Source: Plicaturopsis crispa FD-325 SS-3
Taxonomy: Eukaryota; Basidiomycota; Agaricomycetes; Amylocorticiales; Amylocorticiaceae
Reading direction: 5' to 3'
Assembly: GCA_000827205.1 (NCBI GenBank)
Contig: KN832559.1
Span: 1,055,236 to 1,119,235 of the forward strand
Length of the DNA: 64,000 nt
Of the stretch, positions 12,248-23,752 are shown in pieces (the first letter of the stretch is position 1; each line of letters starts with the position of its first letter). Made by a program: the position numbers and the translations under genes. Under the pieces are notes generated by a model, which saw only the letters and a list, made by a program, of their open reading frames with translations, was not told the origin of the DNA and did no database searches.

Positions 12248-12558
12248 AACCCCACCCCCGCCTCCTTAGAAATTTTCGCCTTTACGACCCCTGTTCACGA
12301 CCTCTCTACTCTGTAAGGTACTTTTCAGCCAAAGGAAATAATATGTACGTAGGATTTGCACGAGCATTGTTAGCGTCTGGCAGCTCCTCTGTGTCCTTTT
12401 CATTGTTCAATACCAATATCAATGTGCGAGCGGCTGGCAGCGGTGAAATTACTATTGCAAGCGGGGTGGTTTTGATCGAAGTCATTGCGGCACCGGAAGC
12501 CTGCGTACGCTCAAAATATATCATACAGTCCTGCCTCTAACCACGAAAATCATGTACA
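12248..12558. other. Short intergenic spacer between SVF1 and OMA1-like gene
   Basis: No gene supported. It must contain the SVF1 terminator and the promoter of the following metallopeptidase gene. No strong motif was noted. Confidence 0.5.
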
Positions 12559-14462
12559 ATGTTGCGGTCGATGCATATGCGCAGCTCGACCTCCTCTACC
12601 CGTATCGCTCCCTCTCCAAGACGTCTGGTGTCCAACGCCGCCCATGTCCAACGATACAGACCACAGCCGTCTGCGACACTAGGAGGACATCTAATCGGCA
12701 CTGCACTCGCCCGCGATAAATGGCGACACCAGCAGCGGGACATCGTCTGCTTGGGGATAGGGCTTGCGCATTTTCACTCGACGCCGAGGAGACAAGGCTT
12801 GCCGTTGGTGCCGTTTCTACTGGCTGCTTTGAAGGTATAAATTCTTTGAGCCACTTGACGCAGTAAGGCTCATGCAATGTAGGCTTCTACCGCACTAGAA
12901 ATGGCGCGCACGACTTTCAGAGTCGCCCTGACCTTCGTGCCCATCATCCTCGTGAAGAACCACCGATCACGAAAGATTTTGAAGCATGCTAGTGTTCATG
13001 GACATGTTCATGGCAAGGTCGTTACCGATGAGAAGCGGACGAGTGTGCTCAGGAATATCAGGAAACGCACGATTGCATTTCACGTCCTGCTGTTAGCCCC
13101 CGCTCTGCTTTTCTGGGCCACCATAATGGCTAGCTTGGAGCGTACGCCGTTGACAGGGCGGTATGTTACAACTTATCTTGTTTCTTGCACGCCGTTGACG
13201 AGTTTGCTGCAGTTGGAGGCTTATCATCATGTCTCCCGATGAAGAAGATGCTATCGCCGCTCAGTTGGCTGGTCCTGGCTGGTATGAAGCAATTCGAAAC
13301 ATCCTTACAAACGAGGGATCCCCACCATGCATTCTACGGAGTGACTGGCGCTACGTCTGGGTTAGCAATACTTTGCGCCAACTCGAGCAGGCCATCCCTC
13401 TCCTGCAAGTCGAACGCTCTCTTCAGCCTGATTGGCACGCACGGGGCCCCGACGACCCCCCATTACCGCCGCCTGCGAAATACCCACTGAGGCCTAGACC
13501 CCGCGGCACAGAATATATAAGACATTTCTGCGAGAAGATGCGTGACAGGTCTGTACAGACGCCCCCGCGTGCAATTCCAGGCCCGCCATACTCCCTTGTG
13601 GTCGTCGACAAACCAGATGCCTCCAACGCCTTCAGTTACGGTTTCGGACCCGATGGCGGTGGAGGTATTGTGGTTTACAGCGGATTCTTGGACGACATCC
13701 TCTCGAAAGGCACCGAGCCGGCAAACGGCGCTGTGCCTACGGAGCCTGAGGAAACCTCGTGGTGGTCGCACATCTTTGGCAGCTTCACCAACCTCACGCC
13801 CTCAGCGCCATCTCATCCCACCCCCACCCCCGAGCAGACGTCCGAGTTAGCTATCCTGTTGTCGCACGAGCTCGCTCACCTCATCCTCGCACATCACTTG
13901 GAGACGCTATCGTCCGACGCCGTGATTTTCCCGAGTGTTATTTCGATGCTTACCGACATGGCCCGCGCTTTCCTCTTCCCCGTCACCATGATTTTCGGAC
14001 CGTTCGTCAATGATGCGGTAGCCCAGATGGGCAAGGTTGGGTCGGGGGAGCTGGCGAAGATGGGCGAGTACTGTACGAGTGTTGGTCAAGAGATAGAGGC
14101 AGATATCGTCTCGGCACGGTGAGATACCACTCATTTTCCTATGCCGGTGTGCCCACGATCAAGTACTCACCCATCATATTTCCCACTTTAATCGCAGTAT
14201 TCTTGCGCATGCTGGCTTCGACGCTCGACAAGCTGTCACCTTCTGGGAAAACCGCGAAAATACCACGAAGACAGCCGAGTGCACCCAAAATCATGCGGAG
14301 ACCCTCGGAGAGCCCCGCTCGCCCGAGACGATCGTGCGCCGCATCATGGGCTCGCAGCACCCTCTCAACGAAGTCCGCGTCACAAGGCTACGGGGCGAAC
14401 TCGAGCGGTGGGAAGCCGAGAGGCAGGCTGCCCGCGCGAAGCTCCTAGACGCGCGGGCGTGA
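12559..14462 (+). CDS. OMA1: Mitochondrial inner-membrane M48 metallopeptidase, OMA1-like
   Basis: Zinc metallopeptidase of family M48, OMA1 subgroup, which degrades misfolded inner-membrane proteins under stress. Exons 12559-12834, 12883-13160, 13213-14118 and 14198-14462 close to 574 residues. The N-terminus is rich in Arg and Ser and lacks acidic residues, fitting a mitochondrial presequence, with HFHSTPRR nearby. A hydrophobic helix (FHVLLLAPALLFWATIMA) lies at about residues 155-175. The zinc motif HELAH is at about residues 403-407 in ILLSHELAHLILAHHLE, and the third ligand is in QEIEADIVSARILAHAGF downstream. Compared with yeast Oma1 (345 aa) it is longer, with a Pro/Ser/Thr-rich insertion of about 35 residues just before HELAH. 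Three ATGs lie near the start; the first in frame was chosen. Confidence 0.9.
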
Positions 14463-15030
14463 TGGGTTAGATTCATTTCACTTTCTTTCAGCAAGTACCA
14501 TATTCCCTCCCGTCCACTTGGTTTATAGCGGCTTTCTATCCTGCGCTCTCGGTTTCCTTATATTTATTACGCTAACCCTCCCTCAATTCTGTATATTCCT
14601 GGAGACGCTCCTTCGACTCGTGTAACCATATATCGAACTATAATACGGATCTCTATCTAACACACTTTGATATCCCCCGTGAATGCTTGGACGGCGGCGT
14701 CGAACGTTAGGGGACATCTAGGATGTCCGTCATGGACACTGACTTCAACGCCCATGCTAACGTTCGGATCCTACGCCCCGTAGAGCATCTTACTTACAGA
14801 CACAAAGCCAGAAACCTCGGCGGCGGAAGGGGTCTTCAAACGAACACACAGAACATATCGTAAAATCAAGGGATGATGCCATTCCGATTAAGCTAAGACC
14901 AGAGTACATGATCAAAGCCCCGTCGTGATTCTACCAGTCATCCTGGGCCCGAGTCCCAAATCCTAAACAATGCAGTCCAAAGCCCGTAAAATAATAATAA
15001 TAACATAACTCAAATCCTTTCGTTGATCGT
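14463..15030. other. Intergenic, convergent gene ends
   Basis: Lies between the 3' ends of the OMA1-like gene (plus) and repeat-protein gene 1 (minus). It is AT-rich, with poly-A/T runs such as AAAATAATAATAATAACA near 14990 that may serve the minus-strand terminator. No gene seen. Confidence 0.55.
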
Positions 15031-16854
15031 TTAGTCAAGCTCGTTGAGGCTGCAGAGAGAATGGTCAGTGAGGAGGACTAGAAGACCAATTCAGTGGAAC
15101 GTACCCGGAAAACTCGCGGCTGAAGAGGCCCTCGATGGCCTGGATGCCCTGGGTGAGAGCGGCGTTGGCGGCACCACCTGCGATGGAGCCTGCAATGTCG
15201 CCGCCAATGCCGGAGCCCTTGCTGCCGGAGCTCTTGGCCGCAGACGCGCGCATCTCGAGCTCGCGGCTGAAAAGACCCTCGATGGCCTGGATGCCCTGGG
15301 TGAGAGCGGCATTGGCGGCACCACCTGCAACGGAGCCGAGGATGTCGCCACCGATACCGGAGCCCTTGCTGCCAGAGCTCTTTGCAGCGGAAGCGCGCAT
15401 CTCGAGTTCACGGCTGAAGAGACCCTCGATGGCCTGGATACCCTGGGTGAGGGCCGCGTTCGCGGCACCACCTGCAATGGAGCCTGCGATGTCGCCGCCG
15501 ATACCGGAGCCCTTGCTGCCGGAACTCTTGGCCGCAGATGCGCGCTCCTGGAGCTCGAGCTCACGGCGGAAGAGACTCTCAACGAACTGGAGTCCCTGGC
15601 CGAGTGCTGCACTGGCAAGTCCGCCTCCGGCGCCCTTGGCGATGGTCGAGCCGAGGCCGGGTTCGGGCTCACGGCTGAAGAGACCCTCGATGGCCTGAAT
15701 GCCTTGAGTGACGGCGGCGTTCGCGGCACCACCAGCAACGGAGCCGAGGATGTCGCCACCGACGCCGGAGCCCTTGCTGCCAGAGCTCTTCGCAGCGGCT
15801 GCGCGCATCTCGAGCTCACGGCTGAAGAGACCCTCGATGGCCTGGATACCCTGAGTGAGGGCTGCGTTGGCGGCGCCACCAGCAACGGAGCCGAGGATGT
15901 CACCACCGATGCCGGAGCCCTTGCTGCCGGAGCTCTTGGCCGCAGACGCGCGCGCCTCGAGTTCACGGCTGAAGAGGCCCTCAATGGCCTGGATGCCTTG
16001 GGTGAGGGCCGCGTTCGCGGCACCGCCGGCGATGGAGCCTGCGATGTCACCACCGATGCCGGAGCCCTTGCTGCCGGAGCTCTTGGCCGCAGATGCGCGC
16101 TCCTGGAGCTCGAGCTCGCGGCGGAAGAGACTCTCAACGAACTGGAGTCCCTGGCCGAGCGCGGCGCTGGCGAGTCCGCCTCCGGCGCCCTTGGCGATGG
16201 TCGAGCCGAGGCCGGGTTCGGGCTCACGGCTGAAGAGGCCCTCGATGGCCTGGATACCCTGAGTGAGAGCGGCGTTGGCGGCACCACCTGCAATGGAGCC
16301 TGCAATGTCACCGCCAATGCCGGAACCCTTGCCGCCAGAGCTCTTGGCCGCAGATGCGCGGGCCTCGAGCTCACGGCTGAAAAGGCCCTCGATGGCCTGG
16401 ATGCCCTGAGTGAGAGCGGCGTTGGCGGCACCACCTGCGATGGAGCCTGCGATGTCGCCGCCGATGCCGGAGCCCTTGCTGCCAGAGCTCTTGGCCGCAG
16501 ATGCGCGTTCCTGGAGCTCGAGCTCGCGGCGGAAGAGACCCTCTACGAACTGGAGTCCCTGGCCGAGCGCGGCGCTGGCGAGTCCGCCTCCGGCGCCCTT
16601 GGCGATGGTCGAGCCGAGGCCACGCTCCGCCTTCAAGCTGACGGGGCGGATGCCGCCGGTTGCGACACCGCCGAAGGTGGGGACATGGAGGTTCGAACCG
16701 GGGGGAACGCTAGAACGATGGCATTGTATCAGCACTATATTTCGGCGCCGGAATATGTGAATACAACTTACACAAGGGGCGCTGCGAGGGAAGGTGCAAC
16801 GGCGCTGAGAGCGACGGCGAGGGCGACGACAGAGGAGGTCTTCTGGTTAACCAT
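15031..16854 (-). CDS. Secreted internal-repeat protein 1 (Gly/Ala-rich, 568 aa)
   Basis: Three exons: 16854-16772 (83 nt), 16709-15105 (1605 nt), 15049-15031 (19 nt), closing to 568 residues. The start MVNQKTSSVVALAVALSAVA has a basic n-region, a hydrophobic core and a plausible signal-peptidase site after SLAAP. A short non-repeat region (VPTFGGVATGGIRPVSL) follows, then 11 repeats. Eight are about 49 residues with core GGAANAALTQGIQAIEGLF and end in SRE; three are about 36 residues with core GGLASAALGQGLQFVE and end in FRRE. They form three higher-order blocks, each beginning with the short type. The C-terminus is EFSGLNELD. The protein is rich in Gly, Ala and Ser with no Cys visible. The antisense strand is also open over almost the whole gene because of the repeat codon bias. 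A paralog lies at 34529-36530 with the same intron positions. Likely a secreted or wall protein; function unknown. Confidence 0.88.
15105..16655 (-). repeat. Coding tandem array, 108- and 147-bp units in three blocks
   Basis: DNA repeats encoding the repeat region of secreted repeat protein 1. Short (about 108 bp) and long (about 147 bp) units alternate as short-long-long, short-long-long-long, short-long-long-long when read in the coding direction. Neighbouring units are nearly identical, including synonymous sites, so recent unequal exchange or gene conversion is likely. Confidence 0.85.
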
Positions 16855-16980
16855 TTTGATAATTATGAACTTGATTGGGAAGGTAGAGTTAGGAAGTTAT
16901 TCGTGGGGCGTGGAAAGATTGACGTGAAGGAGTGGGAGGTGCTGCGACCAAAGAAAGACTGTGGAAAGTAGAGAGACGTG

Positions 16981-17070
16981 AAGGTAACCGGTACCCTTGA
17001 AATTGAGTGAGACGAACGAAGGATGAGCGCTGCTGGGGAAAACGGATTGACAGGTGCCCATGTTTTATAC
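16981..17070 (-). promoter_or_regulatory. Promoter of repeat gene 1 with TATA box
   Basis: Read on the minus strand, TATAAAAC lies at 17069-17062, about 210 bp before the start codon. Downstream of it is a block also found before repeat gene 2: a CAGCAGCGCTCATCCTTCG word (around 17015-17034) and GGGTACCGGTTACC (around 16983-16998). Conservation between the paralogs marks it as the core promoter or 5' leader. Confidence 0.65.
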
Positions 17071-18715
17071 TTCGCGCTCCGGGCAGTGCTGTATTGCGAC
17101 AGCATGGCCCAGTGCATTCGATTCACCCGGAGGCCGCTGTTCTGGGGTGCTCCTGTCAGCGTCCGGTATGCTAGGGATTGTTGTGAGGGAGTGCGGCTGA
17201 GCGGTACCGCGAAGGCCGCAATAAGCCGTGGGTTTGCCATCATGGCATCGGGCTGGCTGTAATCTCCCATCAACGATCGCAGAAGCGACTGATGAGCTCT
17301 GCATTCGATCCCGCGCAACGCATATGTCACGTAGACCACTGCCAGCCGCCCCCTGTTCCTTGCAAGAAAGCTCAATGTTGAGCCTTACTTAGTGAGAGGG
17401 TCGTGGCTATAATGAGTGATTGCAGCTCACCGGATACGAAGAGCAACCACTTTCAAATGGACCGATGGACAGCTCTCTCTATGCCGCAACGCTCCACAAC
17501 GGCACTAGATATTATTAAAACCTTGCATTCAGATATGTTCGGCAGATTGTCTACATACCGAGAGGATCGTGGGCACTGGGCTGGGCATTGCGCACATATG
17601 GGGATGACTTGATCTGCAGATGATATCTGGAAGCACGATGAGCAATACGGCCGACAGTGCAGTGTGGTTGGGACGTACGGTACATGTCAAATGCCAAGGT
17701 TTCGTCGTCTGTACAGCCTTGAGCTTGAGCGCTTGAGCGCTTGATCTGCATCAGTTTCAGCGACATGTATAGATGCAACCGTTACCAAAAGTCACAAACC
17801 TGTGCTCAATTTCCTCAGGCTGCGCTAGAAAGACCGTGCTGGAAAGTACTGGCCCTCGCGACGGAGTCAACGGAATCGTAGAAAATCTGTTGCTGTCCAT
17901 TCCGAAAGTTGAGACGAGAGGGAGCCACTGAGTAGGGCCCCGGCGGCCGTGGGCGACTGGTCTCATCAGGCACTGAAGAGTACGACCATATGCCGGGGAC
18001 TGGGGACCAGATGACTTGGCAATTGATAGAAAACTGCGACAGCACGAACACCTCGCGACGACGAGCAGCGATTCTCCGCCCCTTCAGCGTAAGAAACGCT
18101 CGAGTCAGAGTCCAAGAATACCACTTGGAATCGATGACCTATAAGACAACAATTCAGCGCTAGATCGACAGCTAAAGTTCTTGACGCACCAATCGTTAAG
18201 AGCAGTCCTGTATCTTTTGTTGTGCCGGTATTCGAGTGCGCGCGCCGCAAATCAGAAAAACACAAAGTGTTTACCCGAGTCTTTGCCGAGGCTGAGTCTG
18301 GCAAATTAGTCTCCCAAATGTTCAATCTCCGCTTCCCAAGAGACTAGAAAGTCTGCAATGTCTCATGCATGTGATTTGGATTTTCTCGCGACGCCACAAT
18401 TTCTTGCAAGTTCCGTGTCCCTTTGCTTTGAACCTGTAAAGTCGAACTCTGCCGCATATTCGCGATCACAAATAACGCGTCGTTTCGACGGAAAATGTCT
18501 ACAAATGCCCCGGTTTCACTTTCTCGGCACACGCTTAGCCAACTCAAGTTTGTATTCCCGGGCGCAGGCCTGACATTTTATTTGAAGACTCACCTCGAGT
18601 TGTGGAACTTGCTTGCGCCCGCGCATGCAGATGTAGAGTCGTGGTCCAGGTGTGTACATCCTCACGAGTCGCGCCTTCTTGCCCGGAGGTGTCTATTGCA
18701 TGGCCATGCTGATGA
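17071..18715. other. Intergenic 1.6 kb, no convincing gene
   Basis: Upstream of repeat gene 1 on the minus strand and of a small membrane-protein gene on the plus strand. Open frames reach about 119 codons on the minus strand (17966-18325) but have no recognisable features or clean splice structure. A short CTTGAGCG word is repeated near 17720. It may contain a first exon of the gene called at 18716. Confidence 0.4.
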
Positions 18716-19159
18716 GTGAATCCAATTTCGGTGGTCAGAACGGCAGCGCTGACATCACTCGCTCTCGGTCTCCTGACTATCGCACTCTTTCTCTATGTCC
18801 TCCTCGTGCCTTGGATAAAGGGCGTTGAGCCCAACGTGCGTATTCCATATACGTTTGAAATTGTACACCCAAATTCACCAAGTAATGCCAGTACCGGTCG
18901 TGGCGGGAATCCGGGACGCTTTCCTCCGTGATACCATTAATGACGTCGACAATATTGGCCGGGTGGTCGCTCCTCGCGTTTACTCTCGGACGGTGGTCGA
19001 ATCTGGGCTATTTGGAGGGTATCGTTGCTGGTACGTGGCAGTACGACTATGATCCTGTCGATGGTCTGAAATCTTGTTTGTTCCCTAGCACTGAGCCTGT
19101 ATATGCTCGCATTCGGACTCATGGGATTGATTCCTGCCCCGAAAGTTCACCGGTCATGA
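18716..19159 (+). CDS. Small multi-pass membrane protein (5' end uncertain)
   Basis: Three exons by eye: up to 18835, 18892-19030 and 19089-19159, all phase-consistent. Three hydrophobic helices are visible: ALTSLALGLLTIALFLYVLL, then TSTILAGWSLLAFTLGRW, then a C-terminal helix YMLAFGLMGLIPAPKVHRS. A conserved-looking linker YRSWRESGTLSSVIPL joins helices one and two. The frame opens at 18716 directly after a stop and the first codon there is GTG, so the true start is probably in an upstream exon not resolved here; the coordinate marks the open frame only. I recall similar short agaricomycete membrane proteins but no function. No signal of decay in the part read. Confidence 0.55.
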
Positions 19160-20002
19160 TCCTCACGCCCACCAATCTTGCACTCACGACTGTTCTCCCC
19201 GCTCATCTCGAAAACTCCAATATTGTCAACGACCTGTGCCCAGAGTTACTCCGCGCACCGTGCGCATATTATTCCCTGCTACTTGCCGGCTGTATACATA
19301 CACTTAGACATCAAGGACGAATGAATCCATTGCCCACTGTAGCCTTTCAACTCACCTGCAGCGCGACTCCGATAGTATGCGTGAGTCTCATCCTCAACGT
19401 GCGTTTATCAATGATAGCTGATTGCAGGTGCTGTATCGTTTGGCGACAAGAAAACTGCGCAATACGGTGACTAGGACTCGTAAGTGGCCGGACGCTATGT
19501 GATCTCACGATTCGTGTATTCGGTCCGCAAGTAGCGCTCTCGCCTGAATGGCCATGTTATGTAGGTGAGTGCTGATTTGGGCCTACACACTGCAGATCTT
19601 GACGCTGTGAGTGAGATGTTCTGCATTAGCGAATTATCCAATCTATGTTCCTACAATGACAATGCGTCCTGCGGCGGGTCCTTCATCACTGGCCGCATTC
19701 AAGCAACTGCAAGGGACTCGGGCATCGGTGTCATCTGATGGCAACATCTGTAACAGGCGTCCAGCGCTCATAGATTCTGACATTGATTAGCTTGCGCACA
19801 ACCCCATGCGATCAGTACTTACAAGCTGTTACAAAATTAGGCTCTAGCACGCGCCCGCCACAGCTGTGTTCTCCGCGGTAAACGGAGCCATCTGGGCTTC
19901 TTGTTTTTCAGCAAAATCGTGGGTGGCAAACGGTCTTATATAACATCGTTACTTGAGCACCGCTCGTCTCCCGCACTGTTACCTTGTCTCACCCTCCACA
20001 GC
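19160..20002. other. Intergenic, promoter side of EF-hand gene B
   Basis: No gene supported. A 60-codon plus-strand frame around 19290-19470 has no splice support. The region between about 19850 and 20002 should carry the promoter and leader of EF-hand gene B. Confidence 0.5.
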
Positions 20003-23000
20003 ATGTCTGTTACCGATGTCCAAACCGCGCCCGATCCCGATGCCATCCGCTTGCGCATTGGTGAGTCCTCGAACGTTCCAAGTATTATCATCCTTACTCA
20101 AGTTTGCACCCGAAATCTATAGAGCGGCTAGATGGCCCCGCGCAGGCATCCCTAAAGTCGGCCGAAGAGCTGATTAAGAGGATGTGTGCGTTAATTTGCG
20201 TCCCGTCCGGGCACGCAACACGCGTATAACTTCTTCGTACAATCTTATAGCACAAGGAAAAGACAAAGACTCCAAGAAAATAGCAAAGAAGATCGTCTCT
20301 GGTGCCAACCAGGTTATCGCTGTGCTCGAAGGGGTCTCCGAGATTCACCCTGTCGCAAAGGTGCGTCTGTGTTATACCATGTATATTCTGCTGCGCATGA
20401 CATCCGTACTAGGCGGTCGTAACGGTTTTCAAGGTGAGTTGTTTGTATCCTTCCCTTAATTGCTACGATTGACGTTGATCCTCTAGGCTATCATTACACT
20501 CGAGCTGGACCGCAGGGACAACAACGAACAAATTGCTGCTATATGTCACTCCATGGTGCCTTATCATATCTGAATTCTCGGACTAGAGACACATCACTCA
20601 CTGACTTATCCTCTCGTAGACTCGAATGATGCACGTCATTCGGTACCTAGCGGATGTGATAGAGGAGGAGGATGCGCTCAAGGAAGCATTTGAAGAAGAT
20701 TTTGGGGCCATCGAGGCTCTCATGAAAGAATTTGGTGAGCAGGGAACTCGTAAATGTTCCCGGATTACCCACAGAACCCTGTCATAGGTGAATTTTCTGG
20801 GTGTGTAAACATCTCGTAAATGTTCCACGACGAATCTCGGTTTATATCATCCGTGGTAGTGTTTACTACAAGTACAGGCAGAGCACATGTGAGCCATGTA
20901 TCATCGCCTCTCTACTCCCGTCCTGACGCGGTTGTATAGTCCGCCTGTGCTTCTCAGGGAGCTACAAGGAGCGACTTTCGGGCTTTGCCAGCCAATTTTC
21001 GGAGAAAAAGCAGGCGCTCGAAAGTCTTTTGAGTTATCGGACCACTATCACCGTCCAAGCAACCCATGGCCAGGTGGTAGGGATCAGCGACGACATCCAG
21101 AAAGTGATCTCGATGCTTGGAGAGATGACCGAAAAAGAGAAGAAGGCAATGAGCTACATTGCTCAGCATGGTGGTCCTGAAGCGGTCGTAGAGGTCAGCA
21201 CGAGTTCGTCTTGTCCTCGGACCTGGCTGACGTGAATTTCCTCGCAGAATGACGCGTCGCTAGTGGCTCTGGCTAACATATTGGGCGACAAACTCAACGG
21301 CCCACTGAAAAAAGCGATACGGGAGGATCTTGACCAACTCCTTGAGGATAACCAGTAAGTAGCGTCTACGTTGTCCGTAATCATGCCTATCTAATAGAAC
21401 TTCCCTTAGTGTCCAGTCCAGTATGAAGATTGACGGTGCTACGATGCAGATCACAGAAGAGGTTTTAGCGTCGAAGGACGCTATCCTCCGTCGCGTAAGT
21501 GAATGTCGGCATGTTGTATGTTAGCGCAGGTCCTCATTTCTTGTCTTCGCAGCTTGATGCTGGTCCACACGAGCTCATAGAAGACGAGGATGTTCGAAAA
21601 GTGTGGCAAGGTAAGTGTTAAGCACCTCATCCCGAGCAAGCTACTGAGCGGTTTTCAGAATCCGTAAGCTCATATCATTCATACTTTAACATCGTGGCAT
21701 CTACTCAGGAGCTCTTAGCAATGGAGAATGAGCGTCAAATGCCGTGTTTTTGTCGATGGTACGTCTACAGGCAAAGAATGTGGCGTGTATTGACTTTCTC
21801 GCTACAGCACTCCACGATCATTTCGAGCTGAAATTTCGCGAGAGTAAGATCACCACAGGACTTGATCACCCAGATAAATGGACGCTGGAGATTTTGTCCA
21901 AAGTCATGTGTGCGCACGCTCGATTTTTCAGTTGATTATACTGATAGGAATATATCTCTTCAGTCCACGGAGCTATCGGGGATGCTATTGACGCGGACGG
22001 AAGTGGTTTCCTATCCGTCCGCGAGGTGAACGAATTTCTCCGCGCGTGCCCCGCAAACTGGACAGTGCCCCAGTGGCTTGCGTTGTGCGTCACTTTTTTT
22101 TTCTCATTCCGAGGGGACCGCGTTGTAACCTCTTGCGTTGAAAGTTGGGCGGTAGGCTGGCTCGACAACAACATCCGGTAAGTAACACTCGTCTTAGTAA
22201 ATCTGTTCACAGCCTCACGCGGACGATGATAAAAGGTACTACGACGACATTCTCGAACTCCTCGAAACCATTCAGAAGGCCGCCAAGTCGTCTCTAGAAG
22301 CGAACAAGGAAAATATGGCGGAGTATCTCGAGATCCTCGAGTTCGTGCAGCCGATTATCATGGACAGCATCGAGGACGGTGCTGATGAGAACTATGAGCC
22401 CGGCGACGATGGATTTGAGGAGCTTGATCGCCTCCAAGACGAATTTAGGCGGCTGGAAAGGGATCGTATCACGAAGAACCTGGTGCCCGTAGACTGGACG
22501 CTCGACGACGAGCACACGCTCATTTCTGCGACCAAGGATCTGAATAAAGGACAGCGAATCGAATTGGTGCGCCTTCCCTTTATTTATATATCAACGCTTA
22601 CTGACCACCGTTTAGTCTATCATGGCTCTCTTGACTCTGCTGCTCGAGCATCATCGCGACATCGTTGTCAGCACTCAGAAGGAAGTTGTAGACGAGGATA
22701 AATTCTGGGCCATGGGAGAAACACTGTTGACGGTGTTCTACACCTTCAACGACAGGATGGTCGATCTTATCCGTGGATGGAAGCAGCAGCGCAAGGAGGT
22801 TTCGCTGCAGATAAATTGCTTCGCCGGGGGGCTTTACAGTGGCTGGCATGCGGAAGTACGTATGCTTGATTCATTCCTGCCAATGTGCTAACGATATGGC
22901 AGGTGGAAAAGCCTAACAATGCTTTGAGTCGACTCCGGAAACTCTGGGACGACGACAGTGACGATGATAGCAGTGACGACGGCGAGGACGATGCTCCGGA

Positions 23001-23457
23001 ACCAGACAAGGTGAGGAGTCAGTTTCTCTCAGAATATCATTTCTCGTTATTTACTCAGAGATCGATGCCATCTTTCTTCGGGCAGATGGAGCAGCTGGTG
23101 GGCCGCGTAGCGTCTTTGGAGACAAAGCTCGCCAACATCGAAGGATTACTACGATCTCTCATCGACTCGCGCGGTGCACCAAGTTCGGCGCGAGCGCCAC
23201 CACAGGGCACAAGTCCTCGTCAAATGGATGCCAGACGTTCAAAAGGCACCCGGGTGCCTACAAACCACTCTGACAATGAGGACGCGAACGATAACCCTGA
23301 CGAGAAGGAGAACGATGACAGCGACCATGAAGAAGAATCGCGGGACGATGGCGGCGACGACGACAACGACGACGAGTCGGCTCAAGGTGGCGATGCCGAC
23401 GATGACAATGACGACAATGACAATGACAACGATGACAATGACGACGACGAGGACTAA
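20003..23457 (+). CDS. EF-hand protein, family copy B (777 aa, 21 exons)
   Basis: Best-resolved member of the trio. Twenty-one exons were placed from 20003-20060 to 23086-23457; all phases close, giving 777 residues. Unusually small exons are 20413-20433 (21 nt), 20788-20800 (13 nt), 20860-20888 (29 nt) and 21659-21663 (5 nt). In order: N-terminal KSAEELIKRM helix, basic SQGKDKDSKKIAKKI, SGANQVIAVLEGVSEIHPVA helix, MMHVIRYLADVIEEED, a coiled-coil-like region with SMLGEMTEKEKKAMSY, a WRMSVKCRVFVDG block, one EF-hand loop DADGSGFLSVRE at about residues 386-397, a WAVGWLDNNIR segment, then long helices with GWKQQRKEVSLQINCFAGG. The last exon holds a short coiled coil (MEQLVGRVASLETKLANIE) and an extreme Asp/Asn/Glu tail. 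No signal peptide or membrane segment. Cytoplasmic calcium-responsive scaffold is only a guess. The whole reading frame looks intact. Confidence 0.88.
23262..23457 (+). repeat. GAC/AAT-rich coding microsatellite (acidic tail)
   Basis: Low-complexity run of GAC, GAT, AAT and GAA codons that encodes the Asp/Asn tail of EF-hand protein B. It is absent from copies A and C, which have quite different tails, so it is probably a recent expansion. Confidence 0.8.
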
Positions 23458-23752
23458 ACGGTAGACGGTATTCTCACCCCTCATGTACACCTTATTCCAA
23501 TTAACATAAGCCCGAGGAACGCGACGCAGTCCAAGGGAACTTCGTTGACACAGAATATGATAAAGTTTGACGCGTACACGGTACGAATACATGCAGTTAC
23601 ACGGCTCTGAATGAAGCTTTCGCGACCAACGAGCTAAAGAATAGCACAACAAAGGTATAGTCGCAGCACGCTGCGCTCGACAATGACAGAAACAAGAAAG
23701 AAAAGGCCAAGGAGAAAGGGCATACAAACTCACCATACGACGACTCGTAATC

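Noticed and set aside
16680-16700. GGTTCGAACC as a tRNA B-box
   Set aside because: It lies in the coding exon of repeat gene 1 and no cloverleaf or A-box is present.
15044-16927. 627-codon open frame on the plus strand over repeat gene 1
   Set aside because: It is the antisense of the true gene. The repeats and codon bias of the Gly/Ala-rich protein keep the complement open; the minus strand has a signal peptide, splice sites and a paralog with the same structure.
18892-19030. Small membrane protein as a frameshifted pseudogene
   Set aside because: An apparent frame jump vanished when the acceptor at 18891 (GCCAG) was used; the exons then join in phase.
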